Positions 46,229 to 52,660 of a stretch of DNA of 64,000 nt are shown here, in pieces. The stretch covers positions 1-64,000 of IMG/VR virus record IMGVR_UViG_3300048837_000398. One strand, 5' to 3'. A program made the translations under genes and the position numbers. Positions within the stretch are counted from its first letter, which is position 1. The number at the start of each line of letters is the position of its first letter. The notes under the pieces are model-generated. The model made no database searches and was not told where the DNA came from. It saw only the letters and a list, made by a program, of their open reading frames with translations. The stretch is from a virus.

Positions 46229-46276
46229 GCAGAAAAAGGCACCCTACCCCCTCTTTTTGCGCAGAAAAGGGCACCC
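46229..46276. repeat. Two direct repeats (GCAGAAAAxGGCACCC type)
   Basis: GCAGAAAAAGGCACCC (46229-46244) and GCAGAAAAGGGCACCC (46261-46276), 32 bases apart and each followed by a C-rich then T-rich run. With the upstream repeats they form an iteron-like cluster. Possible origin or operator. Confidence 0.5.
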
Positions 46277-46376
46277 CGGCTCTCTTTTTTAAGTACCTAC
46301 TCCTCTAATCGAATACACACTAAAAATATTTTAAAAATAGTTGCTCTAAAATGCTAGCGTTTAATTTCCTTTTTAT

Positions 46377-46384
46377 TATCTTTG
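46377..46384 (+). promoter_or_regulatory. Bacteroidota-type promoter P1 (-7 TATCTTTG)
   Basis: TATCTTTG fits TAnnTTTG. Upstream the sequence AAATGCTA...TTTAATTTC...TTTT is shared with promoter P2 at 46787, in the same order and near-equal spacing. No standard TTTG -33 element; the shared AAATGCTA may take its place. Confidence 0.65.
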
Positions 46385-46389
46385 CACCA

Positions 46390-46720
46390 GTTAAAGTCCC
46401 CACTCTATTAGCATACGAGTGCACGGCCCAGAGAAGGTAATCCGAGGTATGGGTCCAGAAGTCGGTTTAGTAGTTCTAAATAGGAACGAGGTTTTCACCG
46501 ATAGGGCAAAAATGGTTAGTCAAGCAGCTTCTAGTGTTCGTACTGTTTTGCTATCGTTATCAGGGCTCCATATACAAGTGATAACGAAGTACGTAAGGTG
46601 TCTCTCACTGCTAGAAGTCAAGTGCCTAACTCAAGTTACTTTAGCGCCCAAAAATCGCTAGGGGGCTTGCTATATCGTTTTCTAAACTAGCGTCCTACGG
46701 ACGGAGGCGCTTCCGCCTAA
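46390..46720 (+). ncRNA. Candidate noncoding transcript between two promoters
   Basis: This 330-base stretch follows promoter P1. The only ORF (GTG start at 46419, 80 codons) has no visible Shine-Dalgarno and odd composition. The end carries a hairpin AGGCG-CTTC-CGCCT (about 46700-46715). I therefore favour an untranslated leader or small RNA, but a small protein cannot be excluded. No known RNA family recognised. Confidence 0.35.
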
Positions 46721-46786
46721 ATGGGGTGTCTTAAATTATTTTCCTTAAAAAGCGCGCAAATGCTACTACTTCTAATTTCTTTTACG

Positions 46787-46794
46787 TATCTTTG
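46787..46794 (+). promoter_or_regulatory. Bacteroidota-type promoter P2 (-7 TATCTTTG)
   Basis: TATCTTTG preceded by AAATGCTA...TCTAATTTC...TTTT as in P1. Start of transcription would fall about 60 bases before the first plus-strand gene at 46864. Confidence 0.65.
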
Positions 46795-46863
46795 AGGAGC
46801 GTTAAACGAATACGTACATTCTAAGTCTCTACGAAAAGCTCTCGTCTTCTTTCTCTACCTCTA

Positions 46864-47268
46864 ATGTCTCTAACGTTTCCTACACTTTCTCCTAAAGAGT
46901 TTATGACGCTGTTCCTCAGGACTCTCTCGTCTCTACGTAAAGAGAAGCTGTCTCCGCAAGAGTTAGACATGCTCGTGGCTTTCTCGCTTCTTCCTCACAA
47001 GTTTACGTCTTTTCCGTTCTCTACTGTCGGCAAGAAGAAAGTAGCTAAGCAGCTAAAGATTTCTAATCAGGCTCTTCATGCGCGCATCTATTCTCTTCTC
47101 AAGAAAGGGTATCTACGTAAGGATGAAGATGGTGTAGTGCTGCTACCAGCGTTCATACATCAGACCCTTACCTCTTTCTTGAAAGGGTCGTACGCACTAA
47201 ACATTTCGTTTACTCTTGATAACTCAAAAGACTACTCGTCTCTTACACGAGACTTCCCAGCTGACTAG
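46864..47268 (+). CDS. Winged-helix transcription regulator candidate
   Basis: 134 residues. GKKKVAKQLKISNQALHARIYSLLKKGYLRKDEDGVVLL is a helix-turn-helix with a following beta wing. It is the first plus-strand gene after the tandem promoters, the usual place for a phage early regulator. Could bind the repeats or promoters just upstream. Confidence 0.65.
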   Translation: MSLTFPTLSPKEFMTLFLRTLSSLRKEKLSPQELDMLVAFSLLPHKFTSFPFSTVGKKKVAKQLKISNQALHARIYSLLKKGYLRKDEDGVVLLPAFIHQTLTSFLKGSYALNISFTLDNSKDYSSLTRDFPAD

Positions 47269-47497
47269 CATTCCTTACCATATTATCGAACACGTGATTC
47301 ACCACCAGTTCTTTTGGATTGCTACTCAGCTATCTCTTCCCACCTCTCCGCACTTCAAAGTCTACCGGCTAGGCTCGTTTCATCTGCCTAAGGCCGCGCT
47401 CATCCACAGACTTCGAAAGTCGCTCCTCATACTTAAACGCAAAGCTTCCACTCCTTCTTACGAGGCTTTTATCAGAAAGTTCATCTCTACAACTTGA
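47216..47497 (+). CDS. Hypothetical protein; ends at an apparent TGA stop
   Basis: The first in-frame start is TTG 47216, inside the previous gene. The product is up to 93 residues, basic, containing IIEHVIHHQFFWIAT and FKVYRLGSFHLPKAALI, vaguely like small phage proteins with an HU-like lGxF turn. The stop is TGA (47495-47497). If read as Trp the frame would run on to a second TGA and then TAA, 47 more codons, overlapping the next gene out of frame. So TGA may act as a real or leaky stop here. Confidence 0.5.
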   Translation: MITQKTTRLLHETSQLTSIPYHIIEHVIHHQFFWIATQLSLPTSPHFKVYRLGSFHLPKAALIHRLRKSLLILKRKASTPSYEAFIRKFISTT

Positions 47498-47507
47498 CCA
47501 CTTCGAC

Positions 47508-47744
47508 ATGAAGCAAAAAACTTTTCAGACACAGCCCAAATCCGCTATTGATCCACTGCAACTCCAGCTGCTACAGCACAATGTGCACCTCGATACGCTA
47601 AAGGTACTTACAAGCGTACTACAAGCATCTACGCCTAATACCCTTCTTCACGACACTACTTCTACTCTCATTCTTCAATTCTTAGAACCGTTCAAACATG
47701 GAAATAGCGAACCTATCACTGATGGGGAATCGAGTGCTGATTAA
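47508..47744 (+). CDS. Hypothetical protein, 78 aa
   Basis: ATG 10 bases after the preceding TGA. Gln/Leu/Thr-rich helical protein (DPLQLQLLQHNVHLDTLKVL). Ends 47 bases inside the GroES gene. No family recognised. Confidence 0.5.
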   Translation: MKQKTFQTQPKSAIDPLQLQLLQHNVHLDTLKVLTSVLQASTPNTLLHDTTSTLILQFLEPFKHGNSEPITDGESSAD

Positions 47745-48075
47745 GCTCGACGAACACCCAGATCACACCGTCACTTCTACAGGTATAATTGTGCCTGACT
47801 TCACTCCGTCCTACACTGACTCAGGTCGACCAAAAGACGAGCTCTCTAAGCTTAAGCACCTTTTTAAGGGTACTGTCCTCGCTCTCTCGCCCATCGCCGC
47901 CCAGAAGCTCGCTGAAGAGTCTACGCCTCTGTCACCTTCCGACAGAGTCTACATTTCACAACAAGCTTTCTCAGACTCGTACCAGTTTTTTCTGAATCGT
48001 GATGCTATCACTCTTCCTTTCGAAGGTCTCATCGCAATACCTCACTCTCTAATCGAAGCTAAAATCAATGGCTAA
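47698..48075 (+). CDS. groES: GroES-like co-chaperonin
   Basis: 125 residues. MGNRVLIKLDEHPDHTVTSTGIIVPDF matches the GroES start (x-D-R-V-L-V-K-x...TxGGIxLP) with the mobile loop next. GTVLALSP and LSPSDRVYISQQAF match the G-x-V-x-A-V-G and GD-x-V-x-F motifs. About 25 residues longer than usual, mainly an insertion after the mobile loop (YTDSGRPKDELSKL). A GroEL gene lies 4.5 kb downstream on the same strand, so the phage encodes both halves of a chaperonin, probably to fold its own capsid or tail proteins. Confidence 0.75.
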   Translation: MEIANLSLMGNRVLIKLDEHPDHTVTSTGIIVPDFTPSYTDSGRPKDELSKLKHLFKGTVLALSPIAAQKLAEESTPLSPSDRVYISQQAFSDSYQFFLNRDAITLPFEGLIAIPHSLIEAKING

Positions 48076-48409
48076 AACTATCACTTCACTCACTAAGGAA
48101 CTCTCGACAGCTCAAAAAGAGCTTTCCACCCTTTCTCTTCAGATCTCTACTCTCTCTACTGAGAAAGAGCAACTCACCGCCGTACTCCAAGAACGTCAGC
48201 GTTTGCTCGAGTACGTAGCATCTATTCTTCTCGAGATTCAGACTAACCTCGAAAAGTATCCAGCTCTCTTAAACATTCCGTCTAAAATCAAGATCTTCTG
48301 GGTAATCTCTAATCTTGGCTCAATCATTTCTTTCCTTACTTTCCTCATTTCCAAGATCAAAGAGTTCGCAACAAACATCAAGTTTAATAAGGATGCTCCT
48401 GCTCAATAA
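48068..48409 (+). CDS. Coiled-coil membrane protein, 113 aa
   Basis: Residues 5-60 form a long coiled coil (heptads of Leu/Ser/Gln). Then a hydrophobic segment (about 78-93, VISNLGSIISFLTFLI) and a basic tail. Overlaps GroES by 8 bases. No family recognised. Confidence 0.55.
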   Translation: MAKTITSLTKELSTAQKELSTLSLQISTLSTEKEQLTAVLQERQRLLEYVASILLEIQTNLEKYPALLNIPSKIKIFWVISNLGSIISFLTFLISKIKEFATNIKFNKDAPAQ

Positions 48410-48887
48410 CTTTGATCCGTCACAAGACTTTTGGCTCTCTAATCCGCAAGCTCAAATCATCTTCGCTGACTACGTCAACACTCCTTCGTCACACATGTGG
48501 GCGGCTCTGCTCTATGCTCATCCAGAGTCAAAGCTGTTTAACGAGTCGCCCACGTCTCGACGTCTACTCATCATCGAAGACTATTTAAAAGACCCCTCTT
48601 TCGATTGAGACTCTCTTCTTCCACTCATCGAAGCTATCAAAAGGCTAGCTCTTTCTAAGCCTCAACAGCTTCTTCTCAACTGGGAGAAGCGTATGTACGA
48701 ACGAGAAGCTTTCATGGATTCGACCTCCTACTCTCAAGAGACGTATCAGATGAAAGAGCAGATGGCTAAGGAGACTCCTAAGATGTGGCAATCTTTTTTC
48801 CAGATACAAGATCTCCTCTCGAAAGAGAAGGCGTCCGTCACTGAAGGAGATATCGAAGAATCGCTCTCTGAAAAAGGCTTAATCTAA
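48393..48887 (+). CDS. Hypothetical protein, 164 aa (one recoded TGA)
   Basis: ATG 48393 (MLLLNNFDPSQDFW); TGA 48606-48608 read as Trp in PSFDWDSLLPLIE. Helical, with acidic C-terminus. Under the standard code it appears as two fragments. Position just before homing-endonuclease and tRNA region; no family recognised. Confidence 0.6.
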
Positions 48888-48892
48888 CGCAC

Positions 48893-49039
48893 ATGAAACG
48901 TCACTATTCTTCGAAACTAGACAAAGATGAAGCTCTAGCTTCGTACTCTCCACCACCCTTACCAAAGTCTCCGACTCCTCCAGCAAAAGATTCTTCTCCT
49001 ACACTTTGGCAAAAGCTAAAAAGGGTCGTATCTTTATAA
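48893..49039 (+). CDS. Small Pro/Ser-rich protein, 48 aa
   Basis: ATG 48893-48895, TAA 49037-49039. Begins MKRHYSSKLDKDEAL, then a proline-rich stretch (YSPPPLPKSPTPPAK) and a basic end. Below the usual size cut-off, but position and composition suggest a real gene. Confidence 0.45.
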   Translation: MKRHYSSKLDKDEALASYSPPPLPKSPTPPAKDSSPTLWQKLKRVVSL

Positions 49040-49051
49040 CATCAACCGGGG

Positions 49052-49201
49052 ATGAACCAGGCTCGACTAGTTAGCTAGTATCTTTTAATCGACAATTACC
49101 ACTTCACTCTTGGCCTCGACATAGATCAAGATCTGCTTCTCTCTGTAGCGGATGAAACAACAGAGACAGTACCGTCCACATTACAAGAAGTTTTAGTTTA
49201 A
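49052..49201 (+). pseudogene. Small ORF interrupted by one TAG
   Basis: ATG 49052, then an in-frame TAG at codon 9 (49076-49078), then 40 further codons of plausible sequence (YLLIDNYHFTLGL, DQDLLLSVADETTETVP) to TAA 49199-49201. TAG is a normal stop elsewhere in this genome, so this is either a broken gene, a suppressed codon, or chance. The remaining bases 49202-49286 show no gene. Confidence 0.35.
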
Positions 49202-49262
49202 TCACCACTCACACGCTTACCCACACGCTAGTAAACTAGCCTACTAACTAGGACGCGGGGGC

Positions 49263-49814
49263 AGTGCCCGCCATCTCCAAGCGCCTATGCGAATTAAAGA
49301 AAAAGTTTGTTCTAATTGTCTTCAAACTTTCAAACCAACGTCGCGGCATCGACTCTGTCCTAAATGCAGAAACTCTCTCTGCAGGAAGGAATGCCAAAAT
49401 TGCGGACGACCTATTCAGTGTAAGTCAAAATATTGCGTACTATGTTCTAACAAATTAGAGCCGCGCAATACTTCACCACTAAAGATCAGAGCCGCAAACC
49501 ACGCTTTGAATAAAGCCCGTTCTCGTCACCACGTAGTAGACATAACTGCTGACTATCTAATAGAATTATTAGAACACCAACAGTCTAGGTGTGCTTATAC
49601 AGGTTTACCGATGTACTTACCTACATCTACTAAGTCTTGTGAAGATAAACGGTTATGCGCATCTTTGGACCGAATCGACTCCACCCTACCATACACAAAA
49701 GGTAACGTACAATGAGTAGTCGTACCAATTAATCTAATGAAAAATACTATGTCTGACCAAGACACTCGTGAATTTATTTCGTGGCTCAAGAATTCTTAGT
49801 GCCCGCCATCTCCA
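49263..49814 (+). mobile_element. HNH endonuclease unit flanked by 17-base direct repeats
   Basis: AGTGCCCGCCATCTCCA occurs at 49263-49279 and again at 49798-49814, directly before and after the HNH gene. The second copy runs into the start region of the next gene (ATG 49817). The arrangement suggests insertion of a free-standing homing endonuclease with duplication of the target, or recombination between repeats. Confidence 0.55.
49287..49799 (+). CDS. HNH homing endonuclease (one recoded TGA)
   Basis: 170 residues with TGA 49713-49715 read as Trp. N-terminal zinc ribbons (CSNCLQTF...CPKCRNSLC, CQNCGRP...YCVLCSNK). The HNH core is CAYTGLPMYL...CASLDRIDSTLPYTKGNVQWVVVPINLMK. The phrase GNVQWV with Trp is strongly conserved in this family, which is one of the best proofs that TGA means Trp here. 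Cuts specific DNA and promotes its own spread. Confidence 0.85.
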
Positions 49815-49816
49815 CC

Positions 49817-50023
49817 ATGACACGACTCGACGCAAATCTCGCAATTATCGACATCATCGCTTCTTACGCTAAGGCCTATCCGACTCTCAGATTCGGACAG
49901 ATCCTTACTAATCTTGACGTAGCGACACATCGCACATCTGACCACGGCTACCTCGACATTTTCAACGAAGAGCCTCAGTCAACACTTCAAAGAGTTACTG
50001 ATAGTTTGCCGAGGATTGACTAG
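49817..50023 (+). CDS. Hypothetical protein, 68 aa
   Basis: ATG 49817-49819 just after the second direct repeat. A longer frame from GTG 49781 lies inside the endonuclease gene and is rejected. Helical start (LDANLAIIDIIASYAKAYP), acidic middle with FNEEP. Small phage protein of the kind found in structural or early clusters. No family recognised. Confidence 0.5.
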   Translation: MTRLDANLAIIDIIASYAKAYPTLRFGQILTNLDVATHRTSDHGYLDIFNEEPQSTLQRVTDSLPRID

Positions 50024-50115
50024 TGATCGCCTCGAACGCCCGTCCAAGGGACGCTGCCTATCCTAGGCTCACGTTTAAACGAACTAAGGATGACGCTAGG
50101 AAAGACTAGATCTAC

Positions 50116-50198
50116 GGAGAGATGGCAGAGCGGTTTAATGCACTAGTCTTGAAAACTAGCGGTCTCACGATCCCCGAGTTCGAATCTCGGTCTCTCCG
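50116..50198 (+). tRNA. tRNA-Ser (UGA)
   Basis: Complete class II tRNA: acceptor GGAGAGA/TCTCTCC, discriminator G, anticodon arm CTAGT-CTTGAAA-ACTAG with anticodon TGA (50150-50152), variable arm, and T arm CCGAG-TTCGAAT-CTCGG. It ends in GCA without an encoded full CCA. Decodes UCA/UCN serine codons. Confidence 0.95.
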
Positions 50199-50257
50199 CA
50201 TCACCTGTGTTGGTGCTAAACAGTGTGGTTTAAGTTGTAAAAACTTACCACACACCT

Positions 50258-50343
50258 ACTCTAGTGGCGGAATCGGTAGACGCTATACTAAGCAGCTGAA
50301 GCTAGGCAATTCAGCAGTACAGGTTCGAACCCTGTCTAGAGCA
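50258..50343 (+). tRNA. tRNA-Leu-like, anticodon arm not resolved
   Basis: 86 bases. Acceptor CTCTAG/CTAGAG with an A-C first pair, Leu-type D arm TGGCGGAATCGGTAGACGC, and T arm ACAGG-TTCGAAC-CCTGT. A perfect hairpin GCTGAA/TTCAGC (50295-50315) fits a class II variable arm. The 12 bases before it (from 50284) do not form a normal anticodon stem. It may be a decayed or unusual tRNA-Leu. Confidence 0.55.
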
Positions 50344-50437
50344 CCCTCTCGAGGTATAGTATGTGGTGTACGATGCACGTTCGAATATCCGCGCGGTCAC
50401 TTCGGAAAGAGTAAGTTTAATTCTTATCATACTAACT

Positions 50438-50647
50438 ATGGATAAAATATACCAATTCTTAGGTGAGTTTGATTCTTCTAAATTAGAAGAGCTTACCGTT
50501 CAAGATCCTGATTGGGTTCTTGCACACTTTAAACATGACAATTGGGGTACTCTAACATCTAGAGAACACTATGAGCAATCTAAAAGATTAGATAAAGAGT
50601 TCAAAGAGTTAGAGGCTTCCCTAACATTCGGAAAGAAACCCACTTAA
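50438..50647 (+). CDS. Small acidic protein, 69 aa
   Basis: ATG 50438 (MDKIYQFLGEF); upstream in-frame starts lie in the tRNA leader. Acidic, helical. First of a run of small genes between the tRNAs. No family recognised. Confidence 0.55.
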   Translation: MDKIYQFLGEFDSSKLEELTVQDPDWVLAHFKHDNWGTLTSREHYEQSKRLDKEFKELEASLTFGKKPT

Positions 50648-50648
50648 T

Positions 50649-50888
50649 ATGAAACACGTAGAATACCTTACTAAGGCAGAATTTTTAGAGCGTTTTGGTC
50701 ATCTTTTGTCCGACGAAGAACTTAAGCCTCTAAACTTGAATCCAGAAGATTTAGACCCTTACAGAATACACTTTATTCCTAAGACTGAGCTAGAACTTCG
50801 TCTTAAGAAGTACCCACGAGTTCCTGCTGAATGTTACGACAGCCCTCACACACTAGAAAATGAAGACTTACAAAGTAAAAGTACGTAA
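50649..50888 (+). CDS. Hypothetical protein, 79 aa
   Basis: ATG one base after the previous stop. Contains LTKAEFLERFGHLLSDEEL and KTELELRLKKYP; helical and charged. Overlaps the next gene by 29 bases. Confidence 0.55.
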   Translation: MKHVEYLTKAEFLERFGHLLSDEELKPLNLNPEDLDPYRIHFIPKTELELRLKKYPRVPAECYDSPHTLENEDLQSKST

Positions 50889-51114
50889 GGGTTACTTAGG
50901 TGACTTTGCCCGCGAATGGTGGACTGATGAAGACCACGTTACATGGGATAAACATGTGGAGCAGTTAAAAGCTGACGGTACTTTTGGCGAAGAATCTACA
51001 GTAGAAATCTCTCTAATACATAATCCTAAACTTGACGCTTGTCAACTATACTCTCCACTTCAAAGTGCTCGATTTGATTTTCTAGATTTTTCTAAACCAC
51101 TACCTAATGAATAA
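50860..51114 (+). CDS. Hypothetical protein, 84 aa
   Basis: ATG inside the end of the preceding gene. Basic N-terminus (MKTYKVKVRKG), then a Trp-rich acidic stretch (REWWTDEDHVTWDKH). No family recognised. Confidence 0.55.
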   Translation: MKTYKVKVRKGYLGDFAREWWTDEDHVTWDKHVEQLKADGTFGEESTVEISLIHNPKLDACQLYSPLQSARFDFLDFSKPLPNE

Positions 51115-51481
51115 AGATCTGATAGTTCAACAAGTAATCAATAAGTTTGAAACTCGTTCAGCATTAGGAATCGCTAAGTACGGCACTACGCTACACGACA
51201 ATAATACAGATGATTTCCTTACCCATCTTCAGGAAGAACTGATGGACGCTACCCTTTATGTTGAGAAATTACGTCAGTCCCCCAAACAGCTTTTCATAAA
51301 GAACACGCTCGTCAAAGATTCGGAGGGAATAGTCCTTAGATGTATTGTCGCTGATCGTGAAACAGCTATCTTTGCTCCATATTCAGAGAATCCACAAGAT
51401 GGTTCTTTCTACACTAATTATTCTGAGCTTTCAGCGTACTTTAACGATCCTTCTATACCTAACGATCTAATAATTATCTAG
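51107..51481 (+). CDS. MazG-like NTP pyrophosphohydrolase candidate
   Basis: 124 residues. FETRSALGIAKYGTTLHDN, then DDFLTHLQEELMDATLYVEKL, fits the phage all-alpha NTP-pyrophosphatase pattern (E-x-x-D in EELMDA). The C-terminal 60 residues are an extra strand-rich domain. Would hydrolyse nucleoside triphosphates to monophosphates, cleaning or altering the dNTP pool. Assignment from short motif only. Confidence 0.55.
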   Translation: MNKDLIVQQVINKFETRSALGIAKYGTTLHDNNTDDFLTHLQEELMDATLYVEKLRQSPKQLFIKNTLVKDSEGIVLRCIVADRETAIFAPYSENPQDGSFYTNYSELSAYFNDPSIPNDLIII

Positions 51482-51482
51482 C

Positions 51483-51845
51483 ATGGAACAACCACTACTT
51501 ACACCGCTAACACTTGAGGTTAGCATCACTAATAAGCATGGCGATAAGATTCGTCACTATTACGAAGAAATGACTGATTCTAATGGCCACCCCATTGAGC
51601 TTCAGATAATGAATAATTTAGACTACATTTGTGAGTCCATAGCTCACTGGCTAAAATTAGATCGCATAGAATTCGAAACGCGCATTCCACCTAATGATAA
51701 CGACGAGTACGTCGTCAACTACAAGAACGAAGACAGAAAGTTCCCTACAGAAACGGTTGTTTTTGCAGACAATCTTACTAACATTAGAGCTGGCATTATC
51801 AAAGGCACACCTTCTATCACAATTCGAAAAAGTTATGCTACGTAG
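51483..51845 (+). CDS. Hypothetical protein, 120 aa
   Basis: ATG one base after the preceding TAG. Strand-rich opening (LTLEVSITNKHGD), acidic. Ends 22 bases before the UCA tRNA. No family recognised. Confidence 0.55.
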   Translation: MEQPLLTPLTLEVSITNKHGDKIRHYYEEMTDSNGHPIELQIMNNLDYICESIAHWLKLDRIEFETRIPPNDNDEYVVNYKNEDRKFPTETVVFADNLTNIRAGIIKGTPSITIRKSYAT

Positions 51846-51867
51846 ATTTTCACAAGCTTAATTACTC

Positions 51868-51963
51868 GGGGGTGCTTCACTGTTGCAGAACAGGACTAGT
51901 CTTCAAAACTAGACGACTGGGGTCCAAACTCAGTTTATTCGGGTGCAAGTCCTGACACCCTCG
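51868..51963 (+). tRNA. tRNA with anticodon UCA (reads UGA), class II / Sec-like
   Basis: 96 bases. Acceptor GGGGGTG/CACCCTC; a long D stem CTGTT/AACAG with only a 4-base loop GCAG. Anticodon arm CTAGT-CTTCAAA-ACTAG with anticodon TCA (51903-51905); a long variable arm ACTGGG/CTCAGT; T arm TCGGG-TGCAAGT-CCTGA; discriminator G (51963). Five bases rather than two lie between acceptor and D stem. The 4-base D loop, long D stem, long variable arm and length are hallmarks of bacterial tRNA-Sec. The anticodon arm differs from the phage tRNA-Ser by one base only. It can decode the reassigned UGA codon, but its shape predicts SerRS recognition. Confidence 0.85.
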
Positions 51964-51978
51964 CAAAATTCAACAACT

Positions 51979-52221
51979 ATGAACTGTCTAGAATTCGCTC
52001 TTAACGAGTGGCAGAATAATCCTAACGTCATTATTCTTTACGATGCAGACCACGTAGTATGTATTACAGACAAGTGCTACGACCAAAACGGGCCTTGCGC
52101 ATACTTCTTAGATCCTACGAAATATCTTCCACTTAAAGAATATGGTCTAAGACATCTACTCAGCTCTTTCGACTTAACTACACACTATTCGAACATTTTA
52201 AAAGCTTACCTAAATCAATAA
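51979..52221 (+). CDS. Hypothetical protein, 80 aa
   Basis: ATG 51979 (MNCLEFALNEW); a GTG upstream lies within the tRNA. Contains VIILYDADHVVCITDKCYD. No family recognised. Confidence 0.55.
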   Translation: MNCLEFALNEWQNNPNVIILYDADHVVCITDKCYDQNGPCAYFLDPTKYLPLKEYGLRHLLSSFDLTTHYSNILKAYLNQ

Positions 52222-52226
52222 TCACT

Positions 52227-52415
52227 ATGTCACACATGCTAATGGAATCTTCAGCCTCTCCTTGTCCTTGTGAAGAACGCGCTTCAACCGAACTTACTCG
52301 CTACACGATTCGTTTCTCTACTCAAGAGCCCGTTAACTTAACGACAATCCAACATCTAGTAGACACAGCTTTTCCTAACGCTCGCATAGATGCTCTCGAA
52401 ATCAACCGATGGTAA
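52227..52415 (+). CDS. Hypothetical protein, 62 aa
   Basis: ATG 52227. Cys pair CPC near the N-terminus, then a strand-helix pattern (TRYTIRFSTQEPVNLTTIQHLVDTAFP). Overlaps next gene by 7 bases. Confidence 0.5.
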   Translation: MSHMLMESSASPCPCEERASTELTRYTIRFSTQEPVNLTTIQHLVDTAFPNARIDALEINRW

Positions 52416-52660
52416 CAGCCAACCTATCGTTTCTAGACAACGAAGTACTGCTCTATCACTCGACACTCCAACTAGAGAGTGTGAAAGATGTCGACAAAGC
52501 GCTAGACGCAGAGCTCTCAAACTTAAAGATGGCGATATTCGCTCACATCTACAAAAACCGTCCTTCAGAGTGGCACGAACCAACGCCGCTTCCTAACACA
52601 AACTTACTCAATGACAAAGAAAGTTATTACAGGCCCATCACTCCAGACGTCACTACTTAA
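52409..52660 (+). CDS. Hypothetical protein, 83 aa
   Basis: ATG overlapping the prior stop. Helical ([21 protein letters not shown]). Its last 50 bases overlap the GroEL start out of frame. No family recognised. Confidence 0.5.
   Translation: MVTANLSFLDNEVLLYHSTLQLESVKDVDKALDAELSNLKMAIFAHIYKNRPSEWHEPTPLPNTNLLNDKESYYRPITPDVTT

Noticed and set aside
46419-46661. 80-codon ORF with GTG start between the tandem promoters
   Set aside because: No ribosome site, odd composition and no overlap with neighbours; the stretch reads better as noncoding.
50363-50437. Upstream extension of the 50438 gene
   Set aside because: It would start in the leader right after the tRNA, lacks a ribosome site, and the internal ATG matches the small-gene pattern.
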